Shown here: positions 22,200 to 34,941 of the stretch, piece by piece
Numbering within the stretch: position 1 is the first letter of the stretch
Layout: the number at the start of each line of letters is the position of its first letter
DNA from: Sympetrum striolatum
Taxonomy: Eukaryota > Arthropoda > Insecta > Odonata > Libellulidae
NCBI GenBank assembly: GCA_947579665.1
Contig: OX388346.1
Span: 91,886,615 to 91,950,614 of the forward strand
DNA length: 64,000 nucleotides
Direction of reading: 5' to 3'
Program-made: the position numbers and the translations under genes
Notes under the pieces: model-generated
The model's database searches: none
What the model saw: only the letters and a program-made list of their open reading frames with translations
Told to the model about the DNA's origin: nothing

Positions 22200-23510
22200 T
22201 AAATCAATATTTTCTTGCCATCTTAAATACGTTATAAGGAGTCTAAGTTATGCTTTATAGATAGTGGCGGATATAAGAGGGAGCGCAGTGAGGTGAGGCA
22301 GCTAAGTCGGTGGCTTCGTTGGTTGCACGAGTGTTCAGAGTCCCGAGGGCCCTTATTATTTCAGTGCCTCTGGTCCCGGATGCACTTGCAAATCGATCTC
22401 TATTTACGCTTTGCTAAATCAAGGAAATCCTACTTCGACCAGAAATTACTTTCTTTAGCTTCTTCTTGAAGTGTACATACTTATGCGGTACTGTCTTAAC
22501 TTCTTACATGTCTGTTTTGTGGAAATTTGCTGGGTATGTTTGTGTGAGGAGATCTCATATCTCTGCCACTAGAAACTTTCTTTACTTGAGTTTTGTATCT
22601 ATAAATTTATTCATGCTTGTGTCTTAAATCCTTTGCCAGTTTTCTATTACCTCGTTTAATAATTATTCTCAAAATTTGTTTTAATGGAGTGATACTCTTA
22701 GGTCTAATCTCGTAGTGTTCTATATCTATCACAGTGTAAAAATCAAACGTGGTTTTTCATTTCTGCTTCAATGAAATACGATAAAAATAGTGTTCTTTAG
22801 TTGGGTACTCTGGCACAATAATGTTTCTGTTGGTTTCCAGAAATATTATAATCTAAGGATGACGCCGTCAGATTAGAGATCGGTAAACTTTTGAGACTAA
22901 ATAACTTAACTCATTCCTCATTACAATTTGAACACGGTTTGAGAACCTCAAATGAGGTTCCAATTTTACAATAAATCAGTTCACTTTGACACTCAATGAA
23001 ATCATAATATAAGCTGCTATGTAAATTAAGTCCACGGTAGACCAAAATTTACATCAAGGAGTTAATTAAAAATGCTTGTTGTTTTATTCGATACTTAGCA
23101 CGAGCTATGTTACATCGAAACCACATGCCAATTCCCGTAGAGTCGTGTGTGGTTCTGGAGCCACAGGTTGCTGATCCGTGGTTTATGCCAGGAGTGGGAA
23201 ACCTTTCCTTCTCGGATCTTTACATACCAATCTGACGGATACGTACCAATTAGGTCACACTTGAATTGCATTTTGCGAATATCAAAATAGTTGAAATTAA
23301 ATCTTACAATATTTTTTCGATTTTACGGTAAAAAATATTATCTTTAAGACCAAATCCAAAGAACAAATAAAAGTCAAACAATAAGCTTCTATGTTTCAAA
23401 CGTCCACCAAGTTATTATATATGATGTTTAAAACTGCATACAGCCCAGTAAAATTGGGTGGAAATCGAAGTATGATCAAATGGGAATAAAATACCATAAT
23501 ATCAAGCGCC
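22200..23510. other. non-coding stretch
   Basis: AT-rich sequence with no recognised gene, RNA or repeat. Confidence 0.35.
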
Positions 23511-23511
23511 C

Positions 23512-23569
23512 ACTTGGATTACTATAGATCCCTTAGGGGGCGCGATATTGCCCACTTTCGGAATCACTG
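23512..23569. mobile_element. possible hAT-type terminal repeat, one end only
   Basis: Read on the - strand from 23569 the sequence begins CAGTGATTCCGAAAGTGGGC and continues into a C-rich segment, resembling the ends of a widespread group of hAT elements (CAGTG, then AAAGTGGGC, then a CCCCC run). No matching left end or 8-bp duplication was found, so this is a fragment at best. Confidence 0.35.
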
Positions 23570-24970
23570 GGCTAGACTACGTAACTTTGGAACGTGGTTC
23601 TTGTTATCTTTAAGTGATATCGTACACATTTAAAACTACTTCCGGACTATTTAGTCTCACTATTTTATACGTAATAACAATTTGTGAAGAATGGCAGATT
23701 GTGGCTAGTAAATATTTTCAAGAAGGTTTATGGTATCATGCACACTATTTTCAGGTAATTACTGACGTAGTGTTTTAGTAATAATTTTAAATTATTCATA
23801 TTTTTTATCCGTTAATAGGTATCTCTGATTTATGAATTTTAAGAAACTTTCGAAGAGACATTTTATTCTGGTGGTTCTATAAATGCTTCGAGCAATTTCA
23901 GTGCCTTCCACGTGGAATTAAGAAATAACTCTCGAGGGAACGGCGCTTACCGATTTAGCGCCCTCACTCCGCATTTCCTGTATTTAACGAAGCGACTAAC
24001 GATTCCCGTTTTATATACACGAGATTTTACTCGACGAACATAAGTTTACCTTAATAATACGCGCTAACACGTGGTAGAGGGTGTTCCGTTTGCTTTTAAT
24101 GCATGTATGTGCTAACATTTAATGTGTGCTAACGGTAATTGAAAGAATGGGGGCTTCCTCTATCCTCCAGTTGTAAAACCATGTTTAGGAAAAGAATTAT
24201 GGATTTAGGAAATGAGGCTGACAGTTGAAGAGAGTCATAAAGCTTTGGTCGACACGAAATAGTGTCATATTTTATAGAGACTCGTTTATAGTGGAAAGTA
24301 ATTAGAACAAAATTCGCTGTACTTTGAAATAAATAAGTGATTAATTGCTTCGATCAATATCATAAACTGCTCTATCGTAAAACTCTGGACCGCATTAAAT
24401 TAGATGGAATGATCTCAGCATTGAATTTATTGGAGCAATTTACCGATTTAATTCTAAAGATTCGCCGGTTTATTTAAATGACGTAGCGAAAATTTAAAGC
24501 AGCGCAGGATTAAATAAAACGTATGTACTTTTAATATCATATGTTATGTAGAAGTCACTGATAAGAATGCTTGGATAATTATCATAGTACATAATCATTA
24601 TCATATTTTATTTATGATTAATTTGTAAATAAAGTAATAATCCCAATGAATACATAGCAACGAGAAGGTTATATTATTTGTGTTATCGGATTATGAATGA
24701 TAACGTGGAACCTACGCACAAAACACGTCGTCATGGGACAATTCGAAGACCGATGATGGAGTTATGAATTGACCTCTCGAATAAAAATTTCAAAACTTCT
24801 TGATGTAGAAGTGAAAGTGTTATGAGGCTGTGAAAAAACGTTAACAATAGATCGAGGAATTCGTCACAAAATAGTTTGCCGAAAGTGTAATGGGATCGAG
24901 ACAAGTTGAAAATCGAACGGCTGCATTCTCTCGGGATATATTTCACTTGGCTCTGAAGTGTTAGAGAGGG
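23570..24970. other. non-coding stretch
   Basis: No recognised features. Confidence 0.35.
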
Positions 24971-24980
24971 GATCTGAAGA

Positions 24981-25027
24981 AGGGAGGGGATAAGGGTTAG
25001 AAGGGGGATAAGGGTCGGGGGGAAGGG
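24981..25027 (+). other. G-quadruplex-capable purine tract
   Basis: Seven G runs of three or more lie within 47 bp, separated by short A/T loops (GGGAGGGG, AAGGGTTAG, GGGGG, AAGGGTC, GGGGGG, AAGGG). This satisfies the usual four-run quadruplex pattern on the + strand. Confidence 0.7.
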
Positions 25028-25029
25028 TG

Positions 25030-26205
25030 CAGACGCTTGGGACGGAAAAAGGACATTTCCTTGACGGATTATTTCCTACGAATGGTGTCTGTAAGAAAGA
25101 AGGGAACTATTTATATGAATGGGGGAGTTGTGGTGCATGGGAAGGTCTCCTCAGTGAACGATTGCTTCTAGTGTGAGAGATTCCCTCCCCAGCATCCGAC
25201 GCATCTCACTTGCCCCTTGAACCGCCTGTTACCCTGCGAATGACCACTATCTGCTGCTTAAGGTAACGTGCATTTTGTTTCCATTAACAATTGGGGAAAG
25301 TGTGTTAAGTCACTAGAGTTTCCAACTCTTAAATTATCGGATAATAGCCTTGTCATCGCAGATTATATTTGAATTTCCTTCTAAGGAGGTTTGACATAAC
25401 GTCATTGTAAACAAAGGTGCACGTGTAAGCAATCCGCTGTCGTATTCCCAGTAAACATTTTCGTCTGTCAAGAAGAAGACGGTTGAGGAACGATTGCTTT
25501 TGTTTCTAACGTTTGGTGAAGTAGGGAAAGGGGACGTGAAATGGGAAATGAATTCGAAGACCACAGGAGGTCATTCAAGCATCCAATCTGATTACCATTT
25601 GGTGTTAAGTCAAAAAAGGCCTTAGAACACACTCTTTTAACTTGAATTTTTCTTTTAATATCAATTCACATCAATTCGATTTTACATCGTCTTTTATTTA
25701 TTCTTGAAATTATTTTGAATATTATCTACTACTTTAAAATATTTAGAACTCTACTTCTTATGATATGTCAAAATAAATGTCGTTTTTATTTAATTGTTTA
25801 CCTCTACCGGTAAAAATTTTCAGTTGAATTATAATTTATTTATATTTCCACCTTATTACAAATTCCCCTGCTTCGTCACTTTTATGCATTGATTTCTTAG
25901 AATATATTTTCATTATATATCTTCATTGTAAAATATTAGATATTTATCTTCATTGTAAAGTATTCCGCTGTTGGGTTTTTTACATTCTTTTAGCATTTCT
26001 TATATTTTGTATACTGACTGTTGTACTCCAATTGCTCCTGCGTCAGTTTCTTCCTAGAGGCGCTATAGAAGCGAATGTTTGTCAATACGATACGCTAATT
26101 TGTCGGCAAACAAAGGAAGGGAACTCATACAATCGAACTCTCTCTCCTATTGAATAACCGCCCGATGTTTACCCTGCGGTAATCTCTTATAACTTACATT
26201 TACAC
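25030..26205. other. AT-rich non-coding stretch
   Basis: No recognised features. Confidence 0.35.
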
Positions 26206-26209
26206 CCTG

Positions 26210-26470
26210 CAATCCGCCAGTGGCGCGTGGCAGGGGGTGTAAAACACCGTAATCCCTATCTAACCTGGAGAGCTATTAGACTTCGCGGGAAAAACGACAA
26301 AAAGTAAATATCTGTCTAGGAAACAACTTCCCTGTATCGCTTTTTTGTTTTCTTCCGAAGATCACGTAAGTTTGTAACTAGGATAACAACATCAGTTATC
26401 TCCTCCCCGAAATCGGTAGTGATAAATTTATCAAAAAGCTTCCGTCGATATTCAAGTCTTCTAACACTGA
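26210..26470 (-). pseudogene. LINE reverse-transcriptase 3' fragment, copy 2
   Basis: The - strand encodes RLEYRRKLFDKFI, TNLRDLRKK, KKRYREVVS, a stop, then TDIYFLSFFPRSLI, the conserved C-terminal tail of a non-LTR retrotransposon ORF2. It then reads into CACCCCCTGCC and a TGCAGGGTGTAAA end. The same family is present at 28135-28590 (there RSEYRRKVFEKFI and KKRYREVIARTD). Copy 2 has an in-frame stop and is strongly 5'-truncated, as is usual for LINE insertions. The clade (Jockey/L2-like) is inferred from the protein style only. Confidence 0.8.
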
Positions 26471-26809
26471 TTAATATCTCTTTTGAGTTTATTGTATTCT
26501 TTGATGTACTTACTCAATAATTTTTCGGATGGAGAGTGATAACATTAAAAATAATACAACCATTATTCATTTTGGAGATAAATTTATTGGATTAAGTACA
26601 GATAGATACAACAGTGACAATAATAGTAATAAGGACCTTGGTGAAAATAAAAATTTTAGGATAGGATACTACTAAACTAATTTTTCTAACATACTAACCA
26701 AGCTTAACCTTTTTACCATTCCTGTGTTTATGTGATTTTTCCAATCGCCATTCATAGATAATAATTTATCGCTAAAAGTGCTTCGGCAGCGTAGCTCATT
26801 TCGCACTTT

Positions 26810-26871
26810 GGCTCCCACCGGGAATCGAACCCAGGGAATCGAAGCGCTGCCCACATGGCTATCCGGAAGCC
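26810..26871 (-). mobile_element. tRNA-like SINE head with closed acceptor and T stems
   Basis: On the - strand GGCTTCC and GGGAGCC form a 7-bp acceptor-like stem (one wobble), and CTGGG-TTCGATT-CCCGG a full T arm. The A-box region reads GGATAGCCATGTGGGCAGCGC. The total is only 62 nt and no anticodon arm fits, so it is a tRNA-derived SINE head or decayed tRNA relic. A GC-rich tail with two GGGCCGGG words lies on its 5' side. Confidence 0.65.
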
Positions 26872-26899
26872 CGGCCCGAGTTCAATAGACTGCCTGATT

Positions 26900-28130
26900 A
26901 CCCGGCCCGTGCAGAGCTCTAATAGCGACGCAGTAGAACTAGAGTAAAAATAGAGAGCTCGTGAAAGCTTCCGAGCTCAAAATTTTGACGTTGTTCGCAA
27001 AACAAGTAGTGGATTAATTGACGATTAGTTGGCAGTGCAATACGTTCGTTTTTAATGCCCAACGCCTCTTCCAGCGAAAGTTAGATACGCATCTCTCAAT
27101 GAGATACACTTTTCTTCTACGCTCGACTCCCCTCTCATCTCACTTTCACGAATTTATTTATGAGATTCGGAATTAATAAACTTTACAGCTTTATACCCTA
27201 TGCTACTTCATGAGGTTCAAATTTGTCGAGGAATGCTAACAGAAGTAGAAAGTTTCAGCGGCAACGGGAAAAGGAATTGTTCAGTGTGTGTGCGGAGGAG
27301 TTTACAACTTCAAGGAAAAAATTATCCCCTTGGTATTTCACCAGAAGAGCGATTACAATCTTTTACTACCCACTGTCTCTCTTGCCCAACTGCCAACAGA
27401 TTTGTTATCGATAAAAGTTACGATCAGAAATGATCTAATAAAAAATTTAAATTTGAAATTGAGGCAACTGCGGGAACCTAAGCTATGCTGCGATGCATCG
27501 TGAGCCTCGATGTCTTGCGTTTTGGAAGGAAAGAAGAGTGGTCAGTAGAAAACTTGCCCTGACGTCCACCGACCGCCCCCTTAAAAGTGTTGCGCCCCCC
27601 GCGGGTAAGTAGCGCCCCGCCGAGAAGCACTGCGTTTGAAAAATACCGGTTGGACTAGTGACCCTTTGTTTTCTATTAGCTGGATATTAGTTTCTACCTG
27701 AAATCTCAGGGACGGAACCCTGTCCTTCTGACCATTCTTTACCCATAACTAGAAAGTTAACCGTTTTGTCCGAAGTATCCTTTCGGAAACATTTCCTCTA
27801 CCATTTCTAATTTTCGTTCTAGCTGCGACTCACAGACCCTGAAATATAACGCCATTTCCTCAGGTTTAGGTTCTCCTTTGCTGTTATATATATGATTATT
27901 AAAAAAATGGGTCAACATTGTCGAAAATGTTTAAGTGAAGAATAGCTTGGTTATTTTCCATAGTCTGTTATGTTTGAACGACCGGTTTTGGCTTTTAAAA
28001 TTACTGAGTTATTCTTGACTCATTTATAACGACTTTGTACGAACTTCGGCTTATTATGATAAATTATAATTATCATTGTATTTCCTTTCATGCAAAGTAA
28101 TGTATAGACATAGATTTAGTTTTTAGATTT
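26900..28130. other. non-coding stretch
   Basis: No gene recognised. An ACGACCGGTTTTGGCTTTTAA word near 27978 resembles an eroded half of the hammerhead motif. A small CpG-rich patch lies at about 27560-27630. Confidence 0.35.
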
Positions 28131-28134
28131 AGAT

Positions 28135-28590
28135 ATATACCCTGCGAGCCACCAGAGGCGTATGGCAGGGGGTGTAATACACCACCATTATTCAATCCCC
28201 CCTATTAGCATCTCTAATAACCAAAAGTAATTATCCGTCCTTGCGATTACTTCCCTATAACGCTTCTTCGATGCCCCTCGGAGATCGCGTTCGCTCCTTA
28301 CTGGCACTAACATTTCACTTACTTCGTCTATAAATTCTGAACGAATGAACTTTTCGAAAACTTTCCGACGATATTCAGATCTTCTCATCTGTAGTGAATT
28401 CCAACCGAGGGAATCTATCATTGCCGTAACGCTGCTATCAAACCTGAAATCCCCGCAAACGAATCGGGCTTCTCTACGCTGGACCTTCTCTAAATCTGAG
28501 ACAAAACCTACTTCGTGTGGGTCCCAAACCGCACAGCAATATTCTAGACTTGGACAAATAAGAGAAAAAGTAAGCTATTTGTTTGACTCT
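28135..28590 (-). pseudogene. LINE reverse-transcriptase 3' fragment, copy 1
   Basis: The - strand is open from about 28590 to 28188 and encodes the end of a non-LTR retrotransposon reverse transcriptase. PSLEYCCAVWDPH, then DLEKVQRREARFVCGDF, then SVTAMIDSLGWNSLQ and RRSEYRRKVFEKF are the classic post-catalytic motifs, followed by SKKRYREVIARTDNYF. The usual FPRTI-type ending is lost to a frameshift. The 3' end reads CACCCCCTGCC and then CAGGGTATATA, matching copy 2. The catalytic YADD region and endonuclease are absent (5' truncation). Jockey/L2-like by style; the clade is uncertain. Confidence 0.85.
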
Positions 28591-28599
28591 CGATGAGTC

Positions 28600-31500
28600 A
28601 ATCAGATGTCAAAGAATTATAACACAATTTTTGCATGCTTAGGAAGTAATTTATCGTATGAACGTCGATTTCTTTCGATAATCTAAATGTTTTCTCGTTT
28701 CGTTTATTTTATCCCTATTTAAAAATGCATTATGTTACTGTCATGGCATAAGTGTGACTAGAAGTGATAATTGCAGAAAAAGAGACTAGGTATCGGTTGA
28801 GTTTCAAATATTTGATATCTCTTTATGTCTCCTGTTTTCGCTGGATCTGTTTTATTTCTCTCGAATTTCTCCTAATCCGTCATGCCTCGCAGAATTTTCT
28901 TTTGGCATTGGCGATGTCCAACTTTCGAAACCTCCTGTCACATGACAGTCTGAGCAACTCTATCCGACAAGCTGATGAGAATCATTTACCTCTTGTAAAA
29001 CGAGGAAATAATGTCCTTAAATTAAAAGTCTGTCATTTCTGTCTCTGACATTTCTCTAATCGTTCAGTTACGGAGTTATAAAAGGCCGGAACTTTGCCCA
29101 AACGGATGATTGACTCAGTTTCGTGACATCTTAATGTATTTTCCGTACCGCTGAGTGCTATTTAGTTTAGCGTATGAGACCCTGCCGATAAGTGTCATAT
29201 TCGGAAATAAGAAAATGTACAACGGAATGTGATACGATTTGAAAAACATTAGTACGATAAAACTGTGAGTGTTACTCAGATGATACAGGACGCGGGATGG
29301 GAATCATAAGAAGATGGAAGACTAATTCAAAGGATAAATGTAGTACAATAAGTAAGTACAGAGACTTTACGTTCTCATATGATGTAGCCGATATAATGCT
29401 ACTTCTTTGTTGTATAGACCGTTATAATGCTGCGAGGAAATAGTTGATGTTAGAACGAATCGTTGCAAGAATTCATTTTTCCGCGAAAGATACGCGAAAG
29501 CAATCGATTATGAAAATGGAGTCAAGATATTTGCGAAAGGCGGCTTGCAAGGACCTTATATAGACATAGACATGTTTAAAATAAGTAAAATTCTTATCTC
29601 TTCTGGTTTTCGCAAAGAGGATAATTTATTCTCCTCATGACGGAGCCACAGGTGTCACGGGAAAGGCTCAATCGAATGCGTGGTTTTTATCCCTTTTTTT
29701 CGTTGAAGATGAAAGAAGATTCGCCAGCGTTTGATTACATATTACGTAACATAAAAGACATCTAAAGTCGTCATCCTTGACATTTTCTGAAGGAGCTGAA
29801 AAGTAGACGTTTATTCATGAATCGTCATTTTAGTGTTATCACCTGGGATTCCTCATCAATAGTCAATTTATAATCTATTTCACTCATTTTATTTCGCCAC
29901 ACGCTCTCTCTTGTTCTTTTACATGTTTTTTGGTTCGTATATTAGGATTTATCTGATTATCTTGTCGATCTTATTTCGTGTCAACTGCATTAACCTTTCA
30001 CGGATCCGAAGACTGAAATACGACAAACTCTTAAGAAAACGGCCTACTTTTATAATTTGTTCCGTTAGAAAATATAAACAAAGATAAAGGATTATATTCC
30101 TTGTTTTGGTCAGATGTTTTGATGTAAGCTTTCCGCCAAAATTAATAGTACAACGATTGTTAGATAATTATCGACTCAAAAGGCCAATTATACAATTTAA
30201 TAAATATTAATGAAATCATTATGAAGTGATTATTATAATTTGACATACTGTGAAAACCTTTAAATACTTATTATTTATATAAAGTATATCTGCATTAAGA
30301 ATTAGAGAATTAAATTAATTCACTGTAAACAAAAAATAGAAAGTTTAAATTGGGCACTAGCAATTATGCTAGAAGTTTTTGTTTTGGGTGAGTATCGGTC
30401 AAGTTTTGCGAAAGGAGGTCGTTTTTTCCATGAACCGGGATCGAATAAATAAGCGGTGTATGACATTAAATTTAATATCAATTTAAGAAAATAACCGTTT
30501 ATTTCGAGGTCGAGTGAAAGGATTAAACAAAGCACTATTACAATATGACGTAATCAGTGTTATTTATGATATATTTTTATGAGGTTTCTCGACTCACAAT
30601 TCGGTCATTATAACAATTCGAGAAGTACGGTAAATGTTGATTCGATTCAAAAGATGACCTGTATTCATTCATAAGCACTGAAACTAATATCGACCCCTTT
30701 TCTTTCCGTGGGACAGTACAGTCTCAGTTTTTTTTCATCACGTTTTTCAAACGGATGTTTGATTTCTTAAATCCGATCTGAGTAACGGAAGTTGCTGAGA
30801 ACAGTAGTTGTTCTTCTTATGGCATCCGCTTACTTCAATTATTGCGCTTATTCGATAGTCCAACAATAGGGAATAATTTCCCGAGATTAAAACCGTTGGA
30901 AATGCATCGAATGAGGATGCTCGTGAATTATTTACATCTGGCAGAGCAGGAGATGACGTGAACACTTCATCACTGAATGCGTTTCCCCATCAAGTAGGTC
31001 ACGATGCACGAATCAGCAGATATTTATTGTTTCGTATCTAGGAGAGATACTTTTTTACGTCTGATCAAAAATTGATTACAGTATGTTAACGTATTCTTAC
31101 CTAAATATAGAATTTTCTTAAAAACCTTTGGTAGTTTTCGAAACTTCGGCGTGAGTATTATATCGTACCTCCAAGGGCGCTTTTAGGAACGACATAATGG
31201 AAAATAGAGGAAAAGTTAACCGATGGAAGTTAATTTGAATACAAATAGCTGAACTAAGAGTTTTGAAAAATGTGTTTGAATGAAAGGAATGCAACTGTAA
31301 ACAACTAAATCGAATTAAAACTTGTTCGAAGGAAACTGAAAAACAACGACCTTGGCAATCGAGAAATGTATTCCTCTAAACGGTGACTAATAATAATCTC
31401 GATTCTACTCGTAAAAGCCCGTTTATATAAGGATAATAATTGCTGTTCTTGAGAGCTCATTCATCTTTCATGACTTACTTTCCTGGGACAAGAAAATGGA

Positions 31501-32980
31501 CACAAATAATTTTACTGCTACTTTTTGATCACCGCTGACCGTTTCCGAACTATCCTAAGTTATTATTATTGTATATATAGTTATTATTATTATTATCCAT
31601 GATTAAAATTGCAAAGGATGAGGCATTAATTTTTTTCAATAATTGTATATTGTATTTTCAATGATAAGAAACTTCTTCATAATTTTTAAGGTCAAAGTAA
31701 AGTCATATTTTCAGTGGAAATTGAATATAGTGACGATTTGGCGATGTATTATTTCTAAATGTTGTCTGATTGGTTAATGAATGAAAACCTCAGGAAACAA
31801 ATTATTAAATTCATGTTTATTCATAGATAATGAGTATCTGCGAAGAAGTAAATAGTTCACTTAATAACAGAGAATTCAAAAAAATATATCAGTATTCTTT
31901 AATCTAAATTATACCATTATTTTCTTTATTTTGTGTTATCGATACATCAAAATAGTAAATTTTTAAGTATCACTGAAGAACCGAGATTCAAACATTTTCT
32001 TGAAAGCGCTTGCAATGCAATTTGGATATAACTTCAAAATCCTTGATACCTTGACAATGCAACGATAAAATAAATATAAAACTTACCATCCAAAAAACGA
32101 GAAAAGCCTATAACGTGTTTGTTTTGAAATAAAATCTTAAAAATATTATCCCTGAGATTTCTCCTAAAAATATGATTTGATATCCATAATAACTCCTTAA
32201 CATAGCTGGACGATTTCTTTAGCCGTTAAGAATCTTATTATTGCATCTGATAATCACAACATTTAGAAAATAGATTCAGTTAGTATAGGGGAATTAGAAT
32301 TTAAAGAAAACAATAGACTTTTACGGTAGTGAACCTCCTTTATTATTTTTGGTATTTGCGCTTGTTTGTTAAACATCATAAACAAGTCATGGTCGCATGT
32401 TATAAGTATTTCATTCTTTTGCAGCTGATGATGTCGATAATTCCTCAAATAACTTGACATCGAGCAGTTCATTGCAATGCAGTTTTCATTTAGGAAGTTA
32501 TCCTGGTAATACGACAATACGGAAGAAAAACTTGGTATATTTTCCACACAATTGTTTTGGTTTTGATTGTGAGAGTCTAATTAATTTCAGGCAAATAATA
32601 ATCCAAATAATGCGGATTTGTCCGAGTAAAGTATCTATGAAATTATAGCTTAACACAGAGCCCAACATCGCACTTATTACGCATTGTTCTCCCACGACTC
32701 TCTCACTCTTCATATGCGCAGCGTTTTCCCTTGCTTTGCTGTATGTCACCGATTACACCAATTAATTGATCATACCACAACTCTTGCGTGGAGCCAGTTT
32801 TTGACGTGGAAGACTGGCTGAGTCGTCCACCGGGTGGTTTTTATTCCGTCTTGTACAGAGTAAAGTACAGCTGAGCAATCTTCCGTCTAAACTCTAATTA
32901 TGTCCTTGGATCTGAGGATTTCCTTTTATTGTTATTATTATTCGATTGTCTGAGTTGCAAATAATTTATATAAATCATAT
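28600..32980. other. AT-rich non-coding stretch
   Basis: No gene, RNA or clear repeat is recognised in 4.4 kb apart from an ATT-rich microsatellite at about 31560-31598. Open frames here are short and lack similarity. Confidence 0.4.
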
Positions 32981-32984
32981 CTTA

Positions 32985-34230
32985 CCAATATGCAGTGAAT
33001 TTATATGAATTTGGTCAGTTCCACCCATATGCTTATTATACTGGGATATGAAGTAGGGTTATGGAAGCTGAATAATTTTCTTTTGTTTCCTATAAAACCT
33101 TTTAGCTTTCGTCAACGGCGTAACTCCATACGCTGTTGAAGCTGCCACAATTACCAAATTGTCCAGCCATTTAGTGATTCCTATTCCTTTACCTGTAGAA
33201 ATAGCTGTGATGCTCTTTCCACTCTCCTCCTTTTTTAGATCATTTTTTGGTGGTAGCGGACAATCTTTCGGAATTCGGTTCTTTCTGATTCGCCCAGTTC
33301 CATTGTATCCACATCCTTTCAAATGTGGCAATAAATTCTTTCGTATAAATTATATATTGAGCTAAATAAATTAATGCTATTACATTATTTCACATACCAC
33401 TTCAAATTATAATAACCGAATCTTATCGATTTACCTCTACTACATCGCTTGCAGCTGTGTCTTCCGTAGTATCTTATCATCTCTTCTTCACAATCTAAGA
33501 ACTGGGAAGGCACCAAATGCTGCAAACATCTCTGTGTAATTATTTTCATCGTAGGCCAGACTTTGTAGAACCCATCGCTTGACGATCTAACTTAGTATTA
33601 TCCGCTAAGTGTAAAAATTTCATTATTTTGAAGAATCAGTCCCTCCTCATCGCTCTACTAACCAATTCAATATGTACATCCTTTTTCGCGTCCCAGTAAT
33701 ATTTTTTCCAGGAGAATGTTGTACCCGGATACAATCAAAATGCCAATGACGGCTCGCATCTCCTCTGCTGTAATTTGTGGACTGGGGCAATTAAAAAATC
33801 GGGCGTAATTCTCACTTTGTTTCACTATGAATGCGACGAAATCGTCATCGATGAAGAGCTCTAGCAATTAGATGCAGCTAAGTTTAGAGTATGAAAAGTA
33901 ATCTGCTTCAGAAAAACTTCCCGTACACTCAATGCTGCCCTTTATCCATTTTCTCCGCACAGACTTTTTTGCCCCATCGTCTTCTCCAGCACTGATACTT
34001 TCGTTGGTTGCCAACCGAATTTCGGCTTGTGCCCTCATTTGCTTGCCAGTAAAATTGTCAACCAATATTTCCTCATCTTCATCAGCCAATGCTTCATCAG
34101 TTCGCTCATTTTCTTCTGTTGGAGAAATGAAGAAATCGGTAACATCAACCTCACTCTCTTCATCCTCGTCAAGGATTCGGAGAGCCTCCTTCAGTGAAGT
34201 GACTCATGAAAACTTACGTTTTTCCTGAAT
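32985..34230 (-). pseudogene. piggyBac-like transposase pseudogene
   Basis: The - strand starts with an acidic N-terminus (DEDEESEVDVTDFF) and a stop near 33868. ELFIDDDFVAFIVKQ and EEMRAVIGILIVSGYN follow, then, in shifted frames, FLHLADNTKLD and LDCEEEMIRYYGRHSCKR, which holds the first catalytic Asp region (families: S-F-D-E). GKSIRFGYY follows. The stretch that should hold the second Asp (DN-Y-F) is lost at 33331-33400, although an intron-like GTATGT...TTTAG segment is present there. The 3' part has GCGYNGTGRIRKNRIPKDCP, TKWLDN (third Asp region), STAYGV and, after a stop, ISQYNKHMGGTDQI. The Cys-rich C-terminus is missing. Confidence 0.88.
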
Positions 34231-34545
34231 AGAAACTATAACACCTCTAATGATATCATTTTTATGTGAAGCTAATAAAATTTGAAAGAATTTGTATATC
34301 TAGTACAATAATCATTTGCTAATATATTTTGTTGCCGCTTCTACTATATAAATTTAGGTTTTCCGAGATTTAGTTCATAAATATGCATAATAATTACCAT
34401 AGTCTTCTTGTCACAACTTAAAACTAAAATAATTCTTAACTTAATTGCACCAAAAATAATGTACTATGTCGCAAAATAAACTCTAATATACTATTTATAG
34501 CTTTCCTTGACAGCCATCGGCAAGGAAGTCGCGTAGTAGTGGGAA

Positions 34546-34937
34546 GGCCTGACGTGCCCATATGGGAACGCAGCAATAAACAACGTTATAACAACAACAA
34601 ATAACCTCAAACTCTGCTCAATTTAATTTCTTTCGATGATTAGGACATCATACTAAAGGAATACAAGCAAAAGACTACTTTAAATTAAAAACAGTAAAAC
34701 TTATAAAAATTAGTTGCCAGAAGGATCCATCTCAAAATTTCCCTGTTTTTCGAAAAATCACAAGAAATATTTCCCTTGACTTAAATGCACCAAAACTCAA
34801 ATGAAACTAAGCTTTGGACCCTCTTAGCTCACAAAATATCGTTTACTGACCATTTTATGACACTCAAGATATTGTTTAGCTACCTACAGAACCCAGCTGC
34901 AGCCCGTTCCCATATGGGAACGTCAGTCCTTAAAGGG
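34546..34937. repeat. inverted subterminal modules of the piggyBac-like element
   Basis: AGGCCTGACGTGCCCATATG at 34546 is the inverted counterpart of the terminal module at 34905-34937. The intervening ~330 bp is AT-rich. The block could instead be a separate piggyBac MITE whose left end has decayed. Confidence 0.6.
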
Positions 34938-34941
34938 TTAA

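Larger units (their letters stand above)
32985..34937 (-). mobile_element. piggyBac-like element, one terminus intact, 3' truncated
   Basis: Reading the - strand, TTAA (34941-34938) is followed by the terminus CCCTTTAAGGACTGACG, as expected for a piggyBac insertion. An 18-bp perfect palindrome CGTTCCCATATGGGAACG lies just inside (34905-34922). A second, inverted copy of the same module lies at 34546-34570 (24 of 26 positions match). The transposase relic follows. No matching left terminus or TTAA was found near 32985, so the 3' end is truncated. Confidence 0.8.

Noticed and set aside
23512..23569. Complete hAT MITE around a CAGTG-type end
   Set aside because: Only one end is convincing; no partner end or 8-bp duplication was found, so it is listed only as a low-confidence fragment.
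27970..28020. CGACCGGTTTTGGCTTTTAAA, resembling an eroded hammerhead half
   Set aside because: CAAAACCGGTCG is present on the - strand, but GAAA is changed and the expected CTGATGA reads only as CTCAGTAA; too decayed to call.
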